Origin: Stenotrophomonas sp. Iso1
GTDB taxonomy: Bacteria; Pseudomonadota; Gammaproteobacteria; Xanthomonadales; Xanthomonadaceae
Assembly: GCF_027497995.1 (NCBI RefSeq)
Contig: NZ_JAODBT010000001.1
Coordinates: 372,001-436,000 of the forward strand
Direction: 5' to 3'
Length of the DNA stretch: 64,000 nucleotides
Positions within the stretch are counted from its first letter, which is position 1; each line of letters opens with the position of its first letter. The position numbers were made by a program, and so were the translations under genes. Positions 19,679 through 27,659 of the stretch are shown one piece after another. The notes under the pieces are model-generated. The model was not told the origin of the DNA. It did not search any database and was given only the letters and a program-made list of their open reading frames with translations.

Positions 19679-20347
19679 ATGTCGGCCTGGTTGTTTCCGC
19701 CGCGCTGTCTGGTCTGTGCCGAGCCGGGCGTCGCTGGCCGGGATCTGTGCGCTGCCTGCAACGCCGGCCTGCCTTGGCCCGTGGCCAGTTGCCGACGCTG
19801 TGCTCTGCCGCTTGCTGTAGCGGACGACGACCAGCGCTGCGGTGCCTGCCGGCAACGCGATTCGCCCTTGAATGAGGTGCGCGCGGCCTTTATCTATGCC
19901 GCGCCGGTGGACGGCCTGCTGCGCCGGTTCAAATTTCATCAGGATCTGGCGGCGGGGCGCCTGTTGGCTGGCTTGATGTGCACACGCTTGGCCGATGTCG
20001 AGCGCCCCGTGGCGTTGGTCCCGGTGCCCTTGCATGTGTCGCGGTTGCGTCAGCGTGGTTACGACCAGGCGCTGGAACTGGCGCGCCCCCTCTCACGCGG
20101 GCTGGGAGTGCCGCTGTGGCACGGCCTGCAACGCGTCCGGGCCACCGCACCGCAATCGGAGCTGGATGCCGCCGCACGTCACCGCAACCTGCGCTCCGCA
20201 TTTGCGGTTCAGGCCCCGGTACCTGCGCACGTGGTGCTGGTGGATGACGTGATGACCACCGGCGCCACCTTGCATGCGGCCGCTACGACCCTGCGCAGCG
20301 CCGGGGTGGCGCGGGTGGATGCCTGGGTCTGCGCGCGCGTGCCTTGA
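19679..20347 (+). CDS. comF: ComF-family phosphoribosyltransferase-like protein
   Basis: 222 residues. N-terminal zinc-ribbon Cys pairs (CLVC, CAAC, CRRC, CGAC within the first ~65 residues) precede a type I phosphoribosyltransferase-like fold with VVLVDDVMTTGATLHAAA. Homologues support DNA uptake during transformation. I place the start at 19679 (MSAWLFPPRCLVC) because longer starts, such as the ATG at 19622, would put the BirA operator inside the gene; the ribosome site for 19679 is weak, so this is not settled. Confidence 0.85.
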   Translation: MSAWLFPPRCLVCAEPGVAGRDLCAACNAGLPWPVASCRRCALPLAVADDDQRCGACRQRDSPLNEVRAAFIYAAPVDGLLRRFKFHQDLAAGRLLAGLMCTRLADVERPVALVPVPLHVSRLRQRGYDQALELARPLSRGLGVPLWHGLQRVRATAPQSELDAAARHRNLRSAFAVQAPVPAHVVLVDDVMTTGATLHAAATTLRSAGVARVDAWVCARVP

Positions 20348-20425
20348 GCACGCCATCGCCACATCGGCAGGGCTAGAGTTGCAGGATGGAAATGTTTTCA
20401 ATGCAGAAACCAAGGAGTTAGTGAC

Positions 20426-20998
20426 ATGAGTGCATCCACAGGTTTCCCGTCAGGTTCGCTGTTCACCGCGCTGTCGCGCAATTGGTGGGTGGTGCTGCTG
20501 TTCGGGCTGTTTGCGGTGGTGTTTGGCGTGCTCGCAGTGATGGCGCCGGTACGCACGGCGGCCGTGCTGGCTTGGTGGCTGGGGGTGATGGCCGTCGTCG
20601 AGGGCGTGGTGGTGCTGGTCGCCGCGATCAAGGGTTCGGCGCCGGTATCACGCGGATGGGCGGTGTTCTATGCGCTGGTATCCATCGCGTTCGGCGTGCT
20701 GGCCATTCTCAATCCGCTGGCCACCGCGAGCGTCCTGCTGCTGTTCCTGGCGGCATGGCTGGTGGTGGCGGGCATCTACCGCATCGTGTTCGCCATCCGC
20801 GTGCGCAAGCAGATTGAAGGCGAGTGGCTGTTGATCGTCAGCGGCCTGCTGGCCGTGGCCCTGGGCGTGATGTTTGCGCTCAACCCGTTGTCGGGGCTGG
20901 TGGTGACGTCGTTGTGGATCGGCGTACTGGCCTTGGTCTACGGTGTGCTGCAGATTGTTGTCGCGTTCCGCCTGCGCTCATTGGGCAAAGCGGCCTGA
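20426..20998 (+). CDS. HdeD-like DUF308 membrane protein
   Basis: 190 residues with six predicted membrane helices and the paired GLFAVVFGVLAVMAPVRTAAVL and LVSIAFGVLAILNPLATASVLL repeats of the HdeD/DUF308 family, which is linked to acid resistance in enteric bacteria. AAGGAG lies upstream of the ATG. It stands alone and ends in a strong terminator. The physiological role here is not known. Confidence 0.88.
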   Translation: MSASTGFPSGSLFTALSRNWWVVLLFGLFAVVFGVLAVMAPVRTAAVLAWWLGVMAVVEGVVVLVAAIKGSAPVSRGWAVFYALVSIAFGVLAILNPLATASVLLLFLAAWLVVAGIYRIVFAIRVRKQIEGEWLLIVSGLLAVALGVMFALNPLSGLVVTSLWIGVLALVYGVLQIVVAFRLRSLGKAA

Positions 20999-21022
20999 CG
21001 CTGGCTCACAAGGGACAACCCA

Positions 21023-21051
21023 ACAGCCCGCCGAAAAGCGGGCTGTTTCGT
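21023..21051. terminator. Terminator between convergent hdeD-like and ubiA
   Basis: A 9-bp stem ACAGCCCGC/GCGGGCTGT, loop six bases, followed by TTCGT on the plus strand and TTGGGTTGT on the minus strand. It probably serves both genes. Confidence 0.8.
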
Positions 21052-21052
21052 A

Positions 21053-21946
21053 TCAGGGGAGGTATTGGCTGGCGACGATGCCGGCAAACAACACCGCGCC
21101 GACCCAGTTGTTGTGCAGGAAGGCCTTGAAGCAGGGCTCACGCTCGCGGTTGCGACATAGCCAGAACTCATAGACCACCATCACCAGCGCCACGGCCATG
21201 CTCGCCCAATAGGCCATGCCCAGTTCGGCGCGCTGCCCCACCAGGGCCATCGCGCCAAAGAACAGTGCATAGAGGATGCCCTGGATCACCAGGTCCAGAT
21301 CGCCGAACAGGATGGCGGTGGAATGCGAGCCTATCTTCAAGTCATCGTCGCGGTCGACCATGGCGTACCAGGTGTCGTAGGCGGTGGACCACAGGATGTT
21401 GGCGCCATAGAGCACCCAGCCCAGCGGGGGCACCTCGCCCTGCACCGCAGCGAACGCCATCGGAATACCCCAGCCGAACGCCATGCCCAGATAAACCTGT
21501 GGCAGGTGCGTGTAGCGCTTCAGGTAGGGATAGCTGGCAGCCAGAAACACACCGATGAAGCTCAGGCCGATGGTCAGCGCGTTCATGGTCAGCACCAGTG
21601 CGAACGCCACCAGCATCAGCCCGGCGAACAGCGCCAACGCTTCGCGCCCGGAGACCGCACCGGTGGCCAGCGGCCGCTCCTTGGTCCGTTTGACGTGCGG
21701 GTCCAGCCAGCGGTCGGCGTAATCGTTGATCACGCACCCGGCCGAGCGGGTCAGCCAGACGCCGGCGGTGAACACGAACAGCGTCCACAGCGGCGGCATG
21801 CCGTCAGCGGCCAGCCACAGCGCCCACCAGGTGGGCCACAGCAGCAGCAAGGTGCCGATCGGGCGATCGGCACGCATCAGTTTCCAGTAGTGCGCGAACC
21901 GCGAGGACGTGCTGGCGGTGGGCGGGGAGTGGGGGAGACGGCTCAT
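21053..21946 (-). CDS. ubiA: 4-hydroxybenzoate octaprenyltransferase
   Basis: 297 residues, integral membrane prenyltransferase of ubiquinone synthesis that attaches the polyprenyl chain to 4-hydroxybenzoate. The first Asp-rich motif is [20 protein letters not shown] (about residues 72-91), the second is [17 protein letters not shown] near residue 198. Seven to nine membrane helices are visible. The start at 21946 (MSRLPHSPP) is preferred to one eight codons upstream. Confidence 0.96.
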   Translation of the reverse strand: MSRLPHSPPTASTSSRFAHYWKLMRADRPIGTLLLLWPTWWALWLAADGMPPLWTLFVFTAGVWLTRSAGCVINDYADRWLDPHVKRTKERPLATGAVSGREALALFAGLMLVAFALVLTMNALTIGLSFIGVFLAASYPYLKRYTHLPQVYLGMAFGWGIPMAFAAVQGEVPPLGWVLYGANILWSTAYDTWYAMVDRDDDLKIGSHSTAILFGDLDLVIQGILYALFFGAMALVGQRAELGMAYWASMAVALVMVVYEFWLCRNREREPCFKAFLHNNWVGAVLFAGIVASQYLP

Positions 21947-22074
21947 GGGTGCAAAGGTTACCAGCTGCACCCGGGCAGCCCTCCCATACGCGGCTTTCCG
22001 AAAGTGGGGGAAGACCTGCGCGCGCTTTGCCGCTAGAATGCGCGTCCGTCTGGCAATGCCAGCCGGTTTTCACT

Positions 22075-22151
22075 GCGCTCGTAGCTCAGCCGGATAGAGT
22101 AGTGGCTTCCGAAGCCATTGGTCGGGGGTTCGAATCCCTCCGGGCGCACCA
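22075..22151 (+). tRNA. tRNA-Arg (anticodon CCG)
   Basis: Full cloverleaf of 77 nt including encoded CCA. Acceptor stem GCGCTCG/CGGGCGC with one wobble pair, D-arm TAGCTCAGCCGGATAGAG, anticodon loop TTCCGAA giving CCG for the codon CGG, and T-arm with GGTTCGAATCC. It is the anchor of the accessory segment that follows. Confidence 0.97.
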
Positions 22152-22182
22152 GATTCAAGTCCGGGCATGTCCCAGGATGTCC

Positions 22183-22216
22183 AAAAACCCCAGAGAAATC
22201 TGGGATTTTTGCTTTT
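22183..22216 (+). terminator. Terminator after tRNA-Arg
   Basis: AAAAACCCCAG/CTGGGATTTTT stem with one mismatch and a six-base loop, then GCTTTT. It lies 32 bases past the tRNA 3' end. Confidence 0.75.
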
Positions 22217-22316
22217 CCGGTGTCCGCTCGGATCTGGGGTAGTCCATTGCACTCTGAGGCCTTTCGGGGGGCAATTTTGGGGGCATCCCGATCAATCAAA
22301 ACCCTAGATGTCCCCC

Positions 22317-22370
22317 ATGGCTCTGACCGATATCCAAATACGTAACGCCAAGCTCATGGATAAGCCTTAG
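22317..22370 (+). pseudogene. Integrase N-terminal stub
   Basis: The 17-codon frame MALTDIQIRNAKLMDKP followed by TAG matches the first residues of P4-type tyrosine integrases (DUF4102 start). The 60 bases before it (GGGGGCATCCC... CCCCC) resemble the leaders of such genes. The rest of the integrase is missing, so this is a decayed remnant of an element integrated at tRNA-Arg. Confidence 0.7.
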
Positions 22371-22380
22371 CGGCTGGATG

Positions 22381-22700
22381 CAGGCAGAGCGGGGCGTTCG
22401 CGCGCTGGAGAAGGCCGAGGGCCATGCGCTGGCCGAGATTGGAGCAAAGCATGAAGAACGATCGGGAAGTTGCCGAGGCCGTCTCTGCTGTTGTTGCGGA
22501 CCTGCGTATTGGCAACCCCCAGCTGTGCCGGCAGTGGGGAGCGCGTGAAACGAACCGCGTGTCCGAATCCGCAGCGGGTGTCGCCGAACGTTATGCGCTC
22601 GCCGAACTACGAATAAAGGATCAGGGCGATCATGCCGTTTCTTCGGTGTTATCGCCCGCGCTGGGCGCCCCCGACGCGGCAGGTGGACGCGCTTGCGCTC
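22381..22700 (+). pseudogene. Frameshifted phage Rz-like (i-spanin) remnant
   Basis: One frame reads QAERGVRALEKAEGHALAEI then GAKHEE; near 22451 the similarity continues in another frame as KNDREVAEAVSAVVADLRIG. Together these look like the coiled-coil part of phage lysis Rz proteins of Xanthomonadaceae prophages. The frame change and missing N-terminus mark a pseudogene directly fused to the integrase stub. Family recognition is from memory. Confidence 0.5.
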
Positions 22701-22779
22701 AAATTGCATTGCCGCAAAGCAGTCTCCGAGTGTCGATGTCACGCGCTGGACTCCCCGGCGACCGGTATGGCCGTTCAAA

Positions 22780-22811
22780 GCAAAGTCAGCCCCCCGCAGG
22801 GAGGGCTGACT
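22780..22811 (-). terminator. Terminator of the Cys-rich peptide gene
   Basis: AGTCAGCCC/GGGCTGACT stem (22784-22792 with 22803-22811), followed on the minus strand by TTTGCTTTG. It starts eight bases after the peptide stop. Confidence 0.7.
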
Positions 22812-22818
22812 GCAATGC

Positions 22819-23010
22819 TTATGGCGCTGGGCAGGCCTCTGCACGACAGTTCGCATAGTTCTGGTAGCACTGTGCCTCGCTCATCGCGCCCTTTGTAAGG
22901 CATCGATTGAGGCTCACCTCACACATGGAGCATGGAGTGACCTGTGCGGAGGCAAGGCCGGATGCAGCAACAAGCAGGAACAGCACGGTCTTCAAGGTCT
23001 TCTTGATCAT
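22819..23010 (-). CDS. Small secreted cysteine-rich peptide
   Basis: 63 residues. A signal peptide (IKKTLKTVLFLLVAASGLAS, cleavage near ASA-Q) leaves a mature chain of ~40 residues with six Cys spaced C-x2-C-x6-C-x10-C-x6-C-x4-C, so three disulfides are possible in the periplasm or outside. AAGGA lies upstream; a GTG one codon earlier is an alternative start. It has its own terminator. It sits in the accessory segment next to phage remnants. I do not recognise the family; toxin, adhesin fragment or metal-binding roles cannot be separated. Confidence 0.65.
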   Translation of the reverse strand: MIKKTLKTVLFLLVAASGLASAQVTPCSMCEVSLNRCLTKGAMSEAQCYQNYANCRAEACPAP

Positions 23011-23013
23011 CAC

Positions 23014-23704
23014 GTCAGTCCTTTGTTTGCCCGGGAACGGGCAGCTCAGACGCTACACATGGGCTAGGTGTCCTTCAATTTGCACTGCCGCAATCAGTGA
23101 GGGTGGGAGAAGGGTCGAGAGCTGCGCGTGAGGTTGAGTCGATGAAACGCAGCAGGAGCGATGGGTACCTTGCCCTTGGCCATCGACAATGTTGCAGGCC
23201 ATGAAATGCGAACTGCGAACTGCTGGCCTTCCGCGATTGCCACGGATGCTGTTCGGCTCGATTTAGGTACCAGTCGGTGCGTCTACCTTGCAGTCGCGCA
23301 CGCGTATGGCGCGTCCTTGATGCAGCCATCTGAATAGCCGTCGAAATCAAATCGCTGAATTTGATAAACAGGTAATTCCAGCGGAATTGCTGTCGAATCG
23401 TAGTTTTTTACGTCGCGCTGGATGAGTGTTCATTCATACGAAAAAAGACTGGATTGTCTGAATGTTCGTCTTGGACTCGGAGGGGGCGATAGGCCGAAGC
23501 TTCGGGCCACGAGCTAGTCTGGCCCTGCGTTGCTTGACGATGGGCTGCTTGCTCAGGATGAGGACGCGTCGAAGATCGGCACAGTCCAACTTCCGGGCAG
23601 TTTCAGGGCCAGGTGCGGCTCTCGGGTGGGTGGTTCGCGATCGTTGGAAGCCAGCGGCTCAATCCAGCGATCTACACCAATGGCCAATGATTTCCGGAGA
23701 AGCT
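23014..23704. other. Gene-poor accessory stretch
   Basis: About 690 bases without a convincing gene. The part 23340-23460 is AT-richer than the surroundings. The open frames present lack ribosome sites and recognisable protein features. It may hold the promoter of the DUF4334 gene near its right end. Confidence 0.5.
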
Positions 23705-24205
23705 ATGAGCGCTAAAGACACGTTCAATCAACTGAAGGACAAAGAGCTGCTCAGTGACGAAGAGCTGCTGGCGTTCTTTGATTCACTTCCCGCTGTCTCG
23801 ATAGAGCAGGCGCTGGGCCGCTGGAAAGGCGGTGACTTCAATACGGGGCACTGGGGGAACTCAGCGCTCAAGGAAATGAAGTGGTTTGGAAAGTGGTATC
23901 GCAGCAAGCTGGATGCTGTTCCGTTGGTCTGCTACGACGAGCACGGACGCTTGTTTTCGAGCAAGGCAATGAAGGGCGAAGCATCGCTGTGGGAGGTGGG
24001 TTTCCGTGGCAAGAGCTCGACCACCATGATCTACGACGGCGTTCCGGTCTTTGATCACTTGCGGAAAGTGGATGATCAAACCCTGCTCGGCGTGATGGAC
24101 GGAAAGTCGTTCGATGGATTCCCCGACATCGTTGACAACGGTAAGTACTACTTCTTCTACCTCGAGCATGTGGACAGCTTTCCTGCGGAGTATGTCGAGG
24201 GCTGA
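23705..24205 (+). CDS. GXWXG/DUF4334 protein
   Basis: 166 residues. The N-terminal half has the GXWXG signature region ALGRWKGGDFNTGHWGN; the C-terminal half, with GEASLWEVGFRGKSSTTMIY and a YYFFYLE strand, fits DUF4334. No signal peptide. Proteins of this type are small beta-rich and of unknown biochemical role. The start at 23705 has GGAG upstream. It precedes an alcohol dehydrogenase gene and probably works with it. Confidence 0.85.
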   Translation: MSAKDTFNQLKDKELLSDEELLAFFDSLPAVSIEQALGRWKGGDFNTGHWGNSALKEMKWFGKWYRSKLDAVPLVCYDEHGRLFSSKAMKGEASLWEVGFRGKSSTTMIYDGVPVFDHLRKVDDQTLLGVMDGKSFDGFPDIVDNGKYYFFYLEHVDSFPAEYVEG

Positions 24206-24379
24206 TCCAGCGCGACAACGGCAATGAGTCGCAGCAGTGAAGTGATTGAAGCGGAGGGTTGTCTGCTGCTGCAGGCAACTCTTCTGCGTTACTGCCTGCT
24301 TTGACCGCCGCACATGGCATTGGTGCTTGCTGTCTTCAACCACCTTCAATCAGTTGATCAATCCAGCGGGAACATTGAG

Positions 24380-24490
24380 ATGAGTTTCGTACCAGATTTC
24401 GAGAGATTGAACTCGGCCGACCGCCTGCAACCGGAAGTTGTTTCCCGATTTATGACCGCGCTTGTAGCCGTTTTTTGGAGGGCAGCATGA
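24380..24490 (+). CDS. Possible 36-residue ORF coupled to the dehydrogenase
   Basis: An ATG at 24380 opens a 36-codon frame (MSFVPDFERLNSADRLQPEV...) that ends in TGA overlapping the dehydrogenase ATG as ATGA. The ribosome site is weak. It could be a leader peptide, the tail of a deleted gene, or chance. Confidence 0.3.
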   Translation: MSFVPDFERLNSADRLQPEVVSRFMTALVAVFWRAA

Positions 24491-25593
24491 AAGTTGAAGC
24501 AGCCGTTGCGCGATCGCCTGAAGCGGGATTCTCGCTTGAGGTACTTGACCTGGGAGAGCCGGGCGATGATGAGATTCTGGTCCGGATTGTGGCTGTGGGC
24601 GTATGCCACACGGATCTGGTCGCCAAGAATCAATCGTTGCCTTTCCCGTTGCCTGCAGTGCTCGGACACGAGGGTGCCGGCATCGTGGAACGTGTTGGGT
24701 CTCGGGTAACCAAGGTGGTTCCCGGTGACCATGTTGTCCTCACCTTTGCCTCTTGCGGGAAGTGCTTGAACTGTCAGCGAGGAAGCCCGGGACGCTGCCG
24801 GGAATTTATGATCCGCAATTTTTCTGGGCAGTGTTGTCCCCTGCATGCACATGACGGGGAGCGCGTCAGTGGCGGCTTCTTCGGGCAGTCGTCGTTTGCG
24901 AGCCATTCGCTCACCAACGAGCGCAATGTCGTCAAAGTTTCGAAGGCGGTTCCGTTGGAAACGCTCGCTCCGCTCGGATGCGGAATTCAGACCGGGGCAG
25001 GGACGGTGCTGAACAGCTTGCGTCCGCATGCTGGCAGCAGCATTGCCATTTTTGGCGCTGGCGCAGTTGGCCTCTCCGCGATGCTTGCGGCTATCGTTGC
25101 AGGCTGCACTCGGATCATCGTGGCGGACGTGAAGCCGGAGCGTCTGGAACTGGCTAAGCGCCTGGGCGCCACGGATGTCATCAACAGCGCGCAGGAGAAT
25201 CCAGTTGAACGCGTGCGTCTGCTCACCGATGGCGAAGGGGCAGATTATGCGGTTGAGTGCTCAGGCATTCCGAGTGTGATGCGCCAGGCCATTGATGCGA
25301 TTGCTGTACATGGTGCTTGCGCGCTGGTGGGCGCAGCGCCGGCGGGCGCCACCGTCAACGTGGACATTGGCAGCCTGGTCGCTGGCCGCACGATCATGGG
25401 TGTCATTGAGGGCGACAGCATTCCCGACATCTTTATTCCGCAACTGATTGAGCTCTGGCAGCAAGGGCGCTTTCCATTCGATCAGTTGTTGGAGTTCTAT
25501 GACTTCGGTGACATCAACAACGCGGTTGAAGATTCAGAGCGGGGGAAGGTGGTGAAGCCCGTTCTGCGGTTCAGTCGAGCCGGGGATGGATAA
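24487..25593 (+). CDS. Zinc-dependent (aryl-)alcohol dehydrogenase
   Basis: 368 residues, medium-chain dehydrogenase family. The catalytic zinc ligands are in VGVCHTDL and LGHEGAGIVERVG (about residues 35-70). The structural zinc Cys cluster is SCGKCLNCQRGSPGRC (about 94-109). The NAD loop is IAIFGAGAVGLSAM followed by an Asp (VADVKPERLELA), favouring NAD over NADP. Resembles benzyl/aryl-alcohol dehydrogenases. The ATG at 24487 has GGAGG upstream. With the DUF4334 gene it forms a small metabolic cassette in the tRNA-linked segment. Confidence 0.9.
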   Translation: MKVEAAVARSPEAGFSLEVLDLGEPGDDEILVRIVAVGVCHTDLVAKNQSLPFPLPAVLGHEGAGIVERVGSRVTKVVPGDHVVLTFASCGKCLNCQRGSPGRCREFMIRNFSGQCCPLHAHDGERVSGGFFGQSSFASHSLTNERNVVKVSKAVPLETLAPLGCGIQTGAGTVLNSLRPHAGSSIAIFGAGAVGLSAMLAAIVAGCTRIIVADVKPERLELAKRLGATDVINSAQENPVERVRLLTDGEGADYAVECSGIPSVMRQAIDAIAVHGACALVGAAPAGATVNVDIGSLVAGRTIMGVIEGDSIPDIFIPQLIELWQQGRFPFDQLLEFYDFGDINNAVEDSERGKVVKPVLRFSRAGDG

Positions 25594-25652
25594 CGCCTTG
25601 AGAGAGGGAAGCCCGGATATAGAGGTTCCCATGTGTTGCCTCGGGCAATGAA

Positions 25653-25680
25653 GAGGGGGCCGCCCTGTGGCGGCCTCTGC
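25653..25680 (+). terminator. Likely terminator after the dehydrogenase
   Basis: GGCCGCC/GGCGGCC stem with a CTGT loop, about 65 bp past the stop, then TCTGC; the T-tract is short. Confidence 0.45.
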
Positions 25681-25779
25681 AATGCCCTCTGCCCCATTCA
25701 GTAACGACTTCCTGCTGCGCTGCCGCGAGTTGTTTCAGCCCTTGCTGGCTAAACTACTTTCAATTGCAACGGAGGTGGT

Positions 25780-26700
25780 ATGGCCGGTTTTCGTCCTGTT
25801 TCATTGATTGGTGTGCCGACTGACATAGGCGCGGGCCACCGGGGCGCCAGCCTCGGCCCGGAAGCGCTGCGTGTTGCCGGTTTGCCCGAGGCATTGGTCG
25901 CGCGTGGCGTGGATGTGCGCGACATCGGCAACCTGGCGGGGCCGCGTAACCCGTGGACCGGGCCAGTACAGGGTTACCGCCATCTGGATGAAGTGGTGGC
26001 GTGGAACCACGCGCTGATGGAAGCCACCTATGCTGAGCTGACTGATGGGCGCATGCCGATCATGCTCGGTGGCGACCACTGCCTGGGAATCGGTTCGATC
26101 ACCGCCGTGGCGCGCTGGTGCCGTGAGCAGGGCAAACAGTTGCGGGTGCTGTGGCTGGATGCGCACTCGGATTTCAATACCTCTGATGTCACGCCCTCGG
26201 GCAACATCCACGGCATGCCAGTGGCCTGCCTGTGTGGTCTGGGCCCGGATGTGCTGACCCGACTCGGTGGCAGTGCCCCGGCGATCTCACCCAGCCAGGT
26301 GCATCAGATCGGCATCCGCTCGGTGGACCCGGAAGAGAAGCGGCTGATCAAGCATCATCAGGTGGATGTCTACGACATGCGCCATATCGACGAGGCCGGC
26401 ATGAAGCGCACCATGGAGGCGGCGCTGGAAGGCATTGATGCCAACACGCACCTGCATGTCAGCTTCGACGTGGATTTCCTCGATCCCAGCATTGCTCCGG
26501 GTGTTGGCACTACCGTGCCGGGGGGGGTGAATTACCGCGAAGCGCAGCTGGTGATGGAGATGATTGCCGACACCGGTTTGATGGGCTCGCTGGACATTGT
26601 TGAGCTGAACCCGCTGCTGGACCACCAGAACCGCACGGCCGAGCTGGCGGTTGACCTGGTGGAGAGCTTGTTCGGCAAATCCACCCTGATGCGGGATTGA
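25780..26700 (+). CDS. rocF: Arginase
   Basis: 306 residues, ureohydrolase family. It hydrolyses arginine to ornithine and urea. The manganese ligands are in MLGGDHCLGIGS (His about 103), WLDAHSDFNTSD (Asp-His-Asp about 126-130) and HVSFDVDFLDP (about 230-240). SGNIHGMP is the substrate loop typical of true arginases. A GGAGG ribosome site precedes the ATG. The gene stands alone with a hairpin after it. Confidence 0.95.
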   Translation: MAGFRPVSLIGVPTDIGAGHRGASLGPEALRVAGLPEALVARGVDVRDIGNLAGPRNPWTGPVQGYRHLDEVVAWNHALMEATYAELTDGRMPIMLGGDHCLGIGSITAVARWCREQGKQLRVLWLDAHSDFNTSDVTPSGNIHGMPVACLCGLGPDVLTRLGGSAPAISPSQVHQIGIRSVDPEEKRLIKHHQVDVYDMRHIDEAGMKRTMEAALEGIDANTHLHVSFDVDFLDPSIAPGVGTTVPGGVNYREAQLVMEMIADTGLMGSLDIVELNPLLDHQNRTAELAVDLVESLFGKSTLMRD

Positions 26701-26705
26701 CGTCG

Positions 26706-26739
26706 CGGCCACTTGGCTGAACGCCAGTGGCCGGTATTC
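26706..26739 (+). terminator. Terminator after arginase
   Basis: CGGCCACTTGGC pairs with GCCAGTGGCCG with one bulge, then TATTC. It begins six bases after the stop codon. Confidence 0.6.
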
Positions 26740-26843
26740 ACACGCGCTGCACACCACAGTCGCCAGATTCGTCTTCACACGCGGCACGCAGGTTTCGGTT
26801 TCTCCGGGGTCTGCGGTTGCCAAGCGAAGAAGGGAGACGCCTG

Positions 26844-26996
26844 ATGAAGCGAGTATTGATGTTGGCCCTGCTGGGCATGTTCTCTGTGGGGATGCTCAGC
26901 GGTTGCAATACCGTTGCCGGTGCGGGCAAAGACATGCAGAAGGCCGGCGAGAAGGTTGAAGACAAGGCAAAAGACTGCAACGACGGCAAGTGCTGA
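26844..26996 (+). CDS. Entericidin-like lipoprotein, copy 1
   Basis: 50 residues. Lipoprotein signal ending LSGCNTVAG, then GAGKDMQKAGEKVEDKAKDC, the core of EcnA/EcnB entericidins, small stress-induced membrane lipoproteins of the antidote/toxin pair. It ends with an extra Cys-containing CNDGKC. GAAGGGAG lies upstream. A close paralogue follows 57 bp later, evidence of tandem duplication. Confidence 0.88.
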   Translation: MKRVLMLALLGMFSVGMLSGCNTVAGAGKDMQKAGEKVEDKAKDCNDGKC

Positions 26997-27053
26997 TGAT
27001 CGCCGTGGCTCCGCCGGGGCCACGTTACTCGTGAACCACCACAGGAGAAAAAC

Positions 27054-27188
27054 ATGAAGCGTTTGGTTTCCTTGATGTTGCTGTCGCTGTTCTCAATTGC
27101 CGTGTTGTCGGGCTGCAACACCATTGCCGGTGCCGGTAAGGATGTACAGAAGGCCGGTGAGAAAGTGGAGGGTGCCGCCAAGAAGTAA
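27054..27188 (+). CDS. Entericidin-like lipoprotein, copy 2
   Basis: 44 residues, MKRLVSLMLLSLFSIAVLSG then the lipobox Cys, with GAGKDVQKAGEKVEGAAKK after it. About two thirds of positions match the preceding paralogue but the Cys-containing tail is absent. ACAGGAG precedes the ATG. It is followed by a strong terminator. It is too short for many gene finders. Confidence 0.88.
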   Translation: MKRLVSLMLLSLFSIAVLSGCNTIAGAGKDVQKAGEKVEGAAKK

Positions 27189-27210
27189 CGCGTTCCTGGC
27201 GGAATCAAGA

Positions 27211-27235
27211 AAAGGGCCGGCATTGCCGGCCTTTT
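27211..27235 (+). terminator. Terminator after the entericidin pair
   Basis: GGCCGGC/GCCGGCC stem extended by A-T pairs, ATT loop, tail TTTTTCGTT. Confidence 0.9.
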
Positions 27236-27373
27236 TCGTTCCTGACGGTATGAACCTGAAGCTGTGTTCAAGATCGTCAGTGCCCTGCAACGAATTCTGG
27301 ACCCTATGGCAACACCGACAGGGGCACGCTGGTCCCACGCGGATTTACCGCGTTTCCCCCAAGGAGAAGACTG

Positions 27374-27595
27374 ATGAACAAAGACATCATTTCCGGCAAG
27401 TGGAGCCAGTTGAAGGGCAAGGCGCAGGCCAAGTGGGGCGATCTGACCGACGACGACTTCAAGGTTGCCGAGGGCAACGCGGAATACCTTTCCGGACGTC
27501 TGCAGGAACGGTATGGCTGGGCCAAGGATCGCGCTGAAAGCGAGGTGCGCGAATTCCAGAAAGACCTGAGCAAGGACTACCCGGATCACCACTGA
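27374..27595 (+). CDS. CsbD-family stress protein
   Basis: 73 residues, [20 protein letters not shown] with the classic CsbD pattern (GKWKQLKGKVKEKWG-like, then [17 protein letters not shown]). Small soluble helical protein induced in general stress in other bacteria. AAGGAG lies upstream. Adjacent to the entericidins, forming a small stress-protein group. Confidence 0.92.
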   Translation: MNKDIISGKWSQLKGKAQAKWGDLTDDDFKVAEGNAEYLSGRLQERYGWAKDRAESEVREFQKDLSKDYPDHH

Positions 27596-27619
27596 GCGCG
27601 CGTGATGTAAGCGCATGAA

Positions 27620-27652
27620 CAATGGGCCGCAGCGATGCGGCCCATTGTCTTT
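27620..27652 (+). terminator. Terminator after csbD
   Basis: Perfect 12-bp stem CAATGGGCCGCA/TGCGGCCCATTG, loop GCGA, tail TCTTTC. It lies between convergent genes. Confidence 0.88.
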
Positions 27653-27659
27653 CTGCGGA

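Noticed and set aside
22296..22856. 186-codon minus-strand frame over the prophage scar
   Set aside because: Composition is Arg/Gln-rich with no ribosome site; plus-strand phage remnants explain the sequence.
25600..25780. Second attachment site of the tRNA-Arg element
   Set aside because: I looked for a copy of the tRNA 3' end (GGTTCGAATCC... CGGGCGCACCA) downstream and found none in the window.
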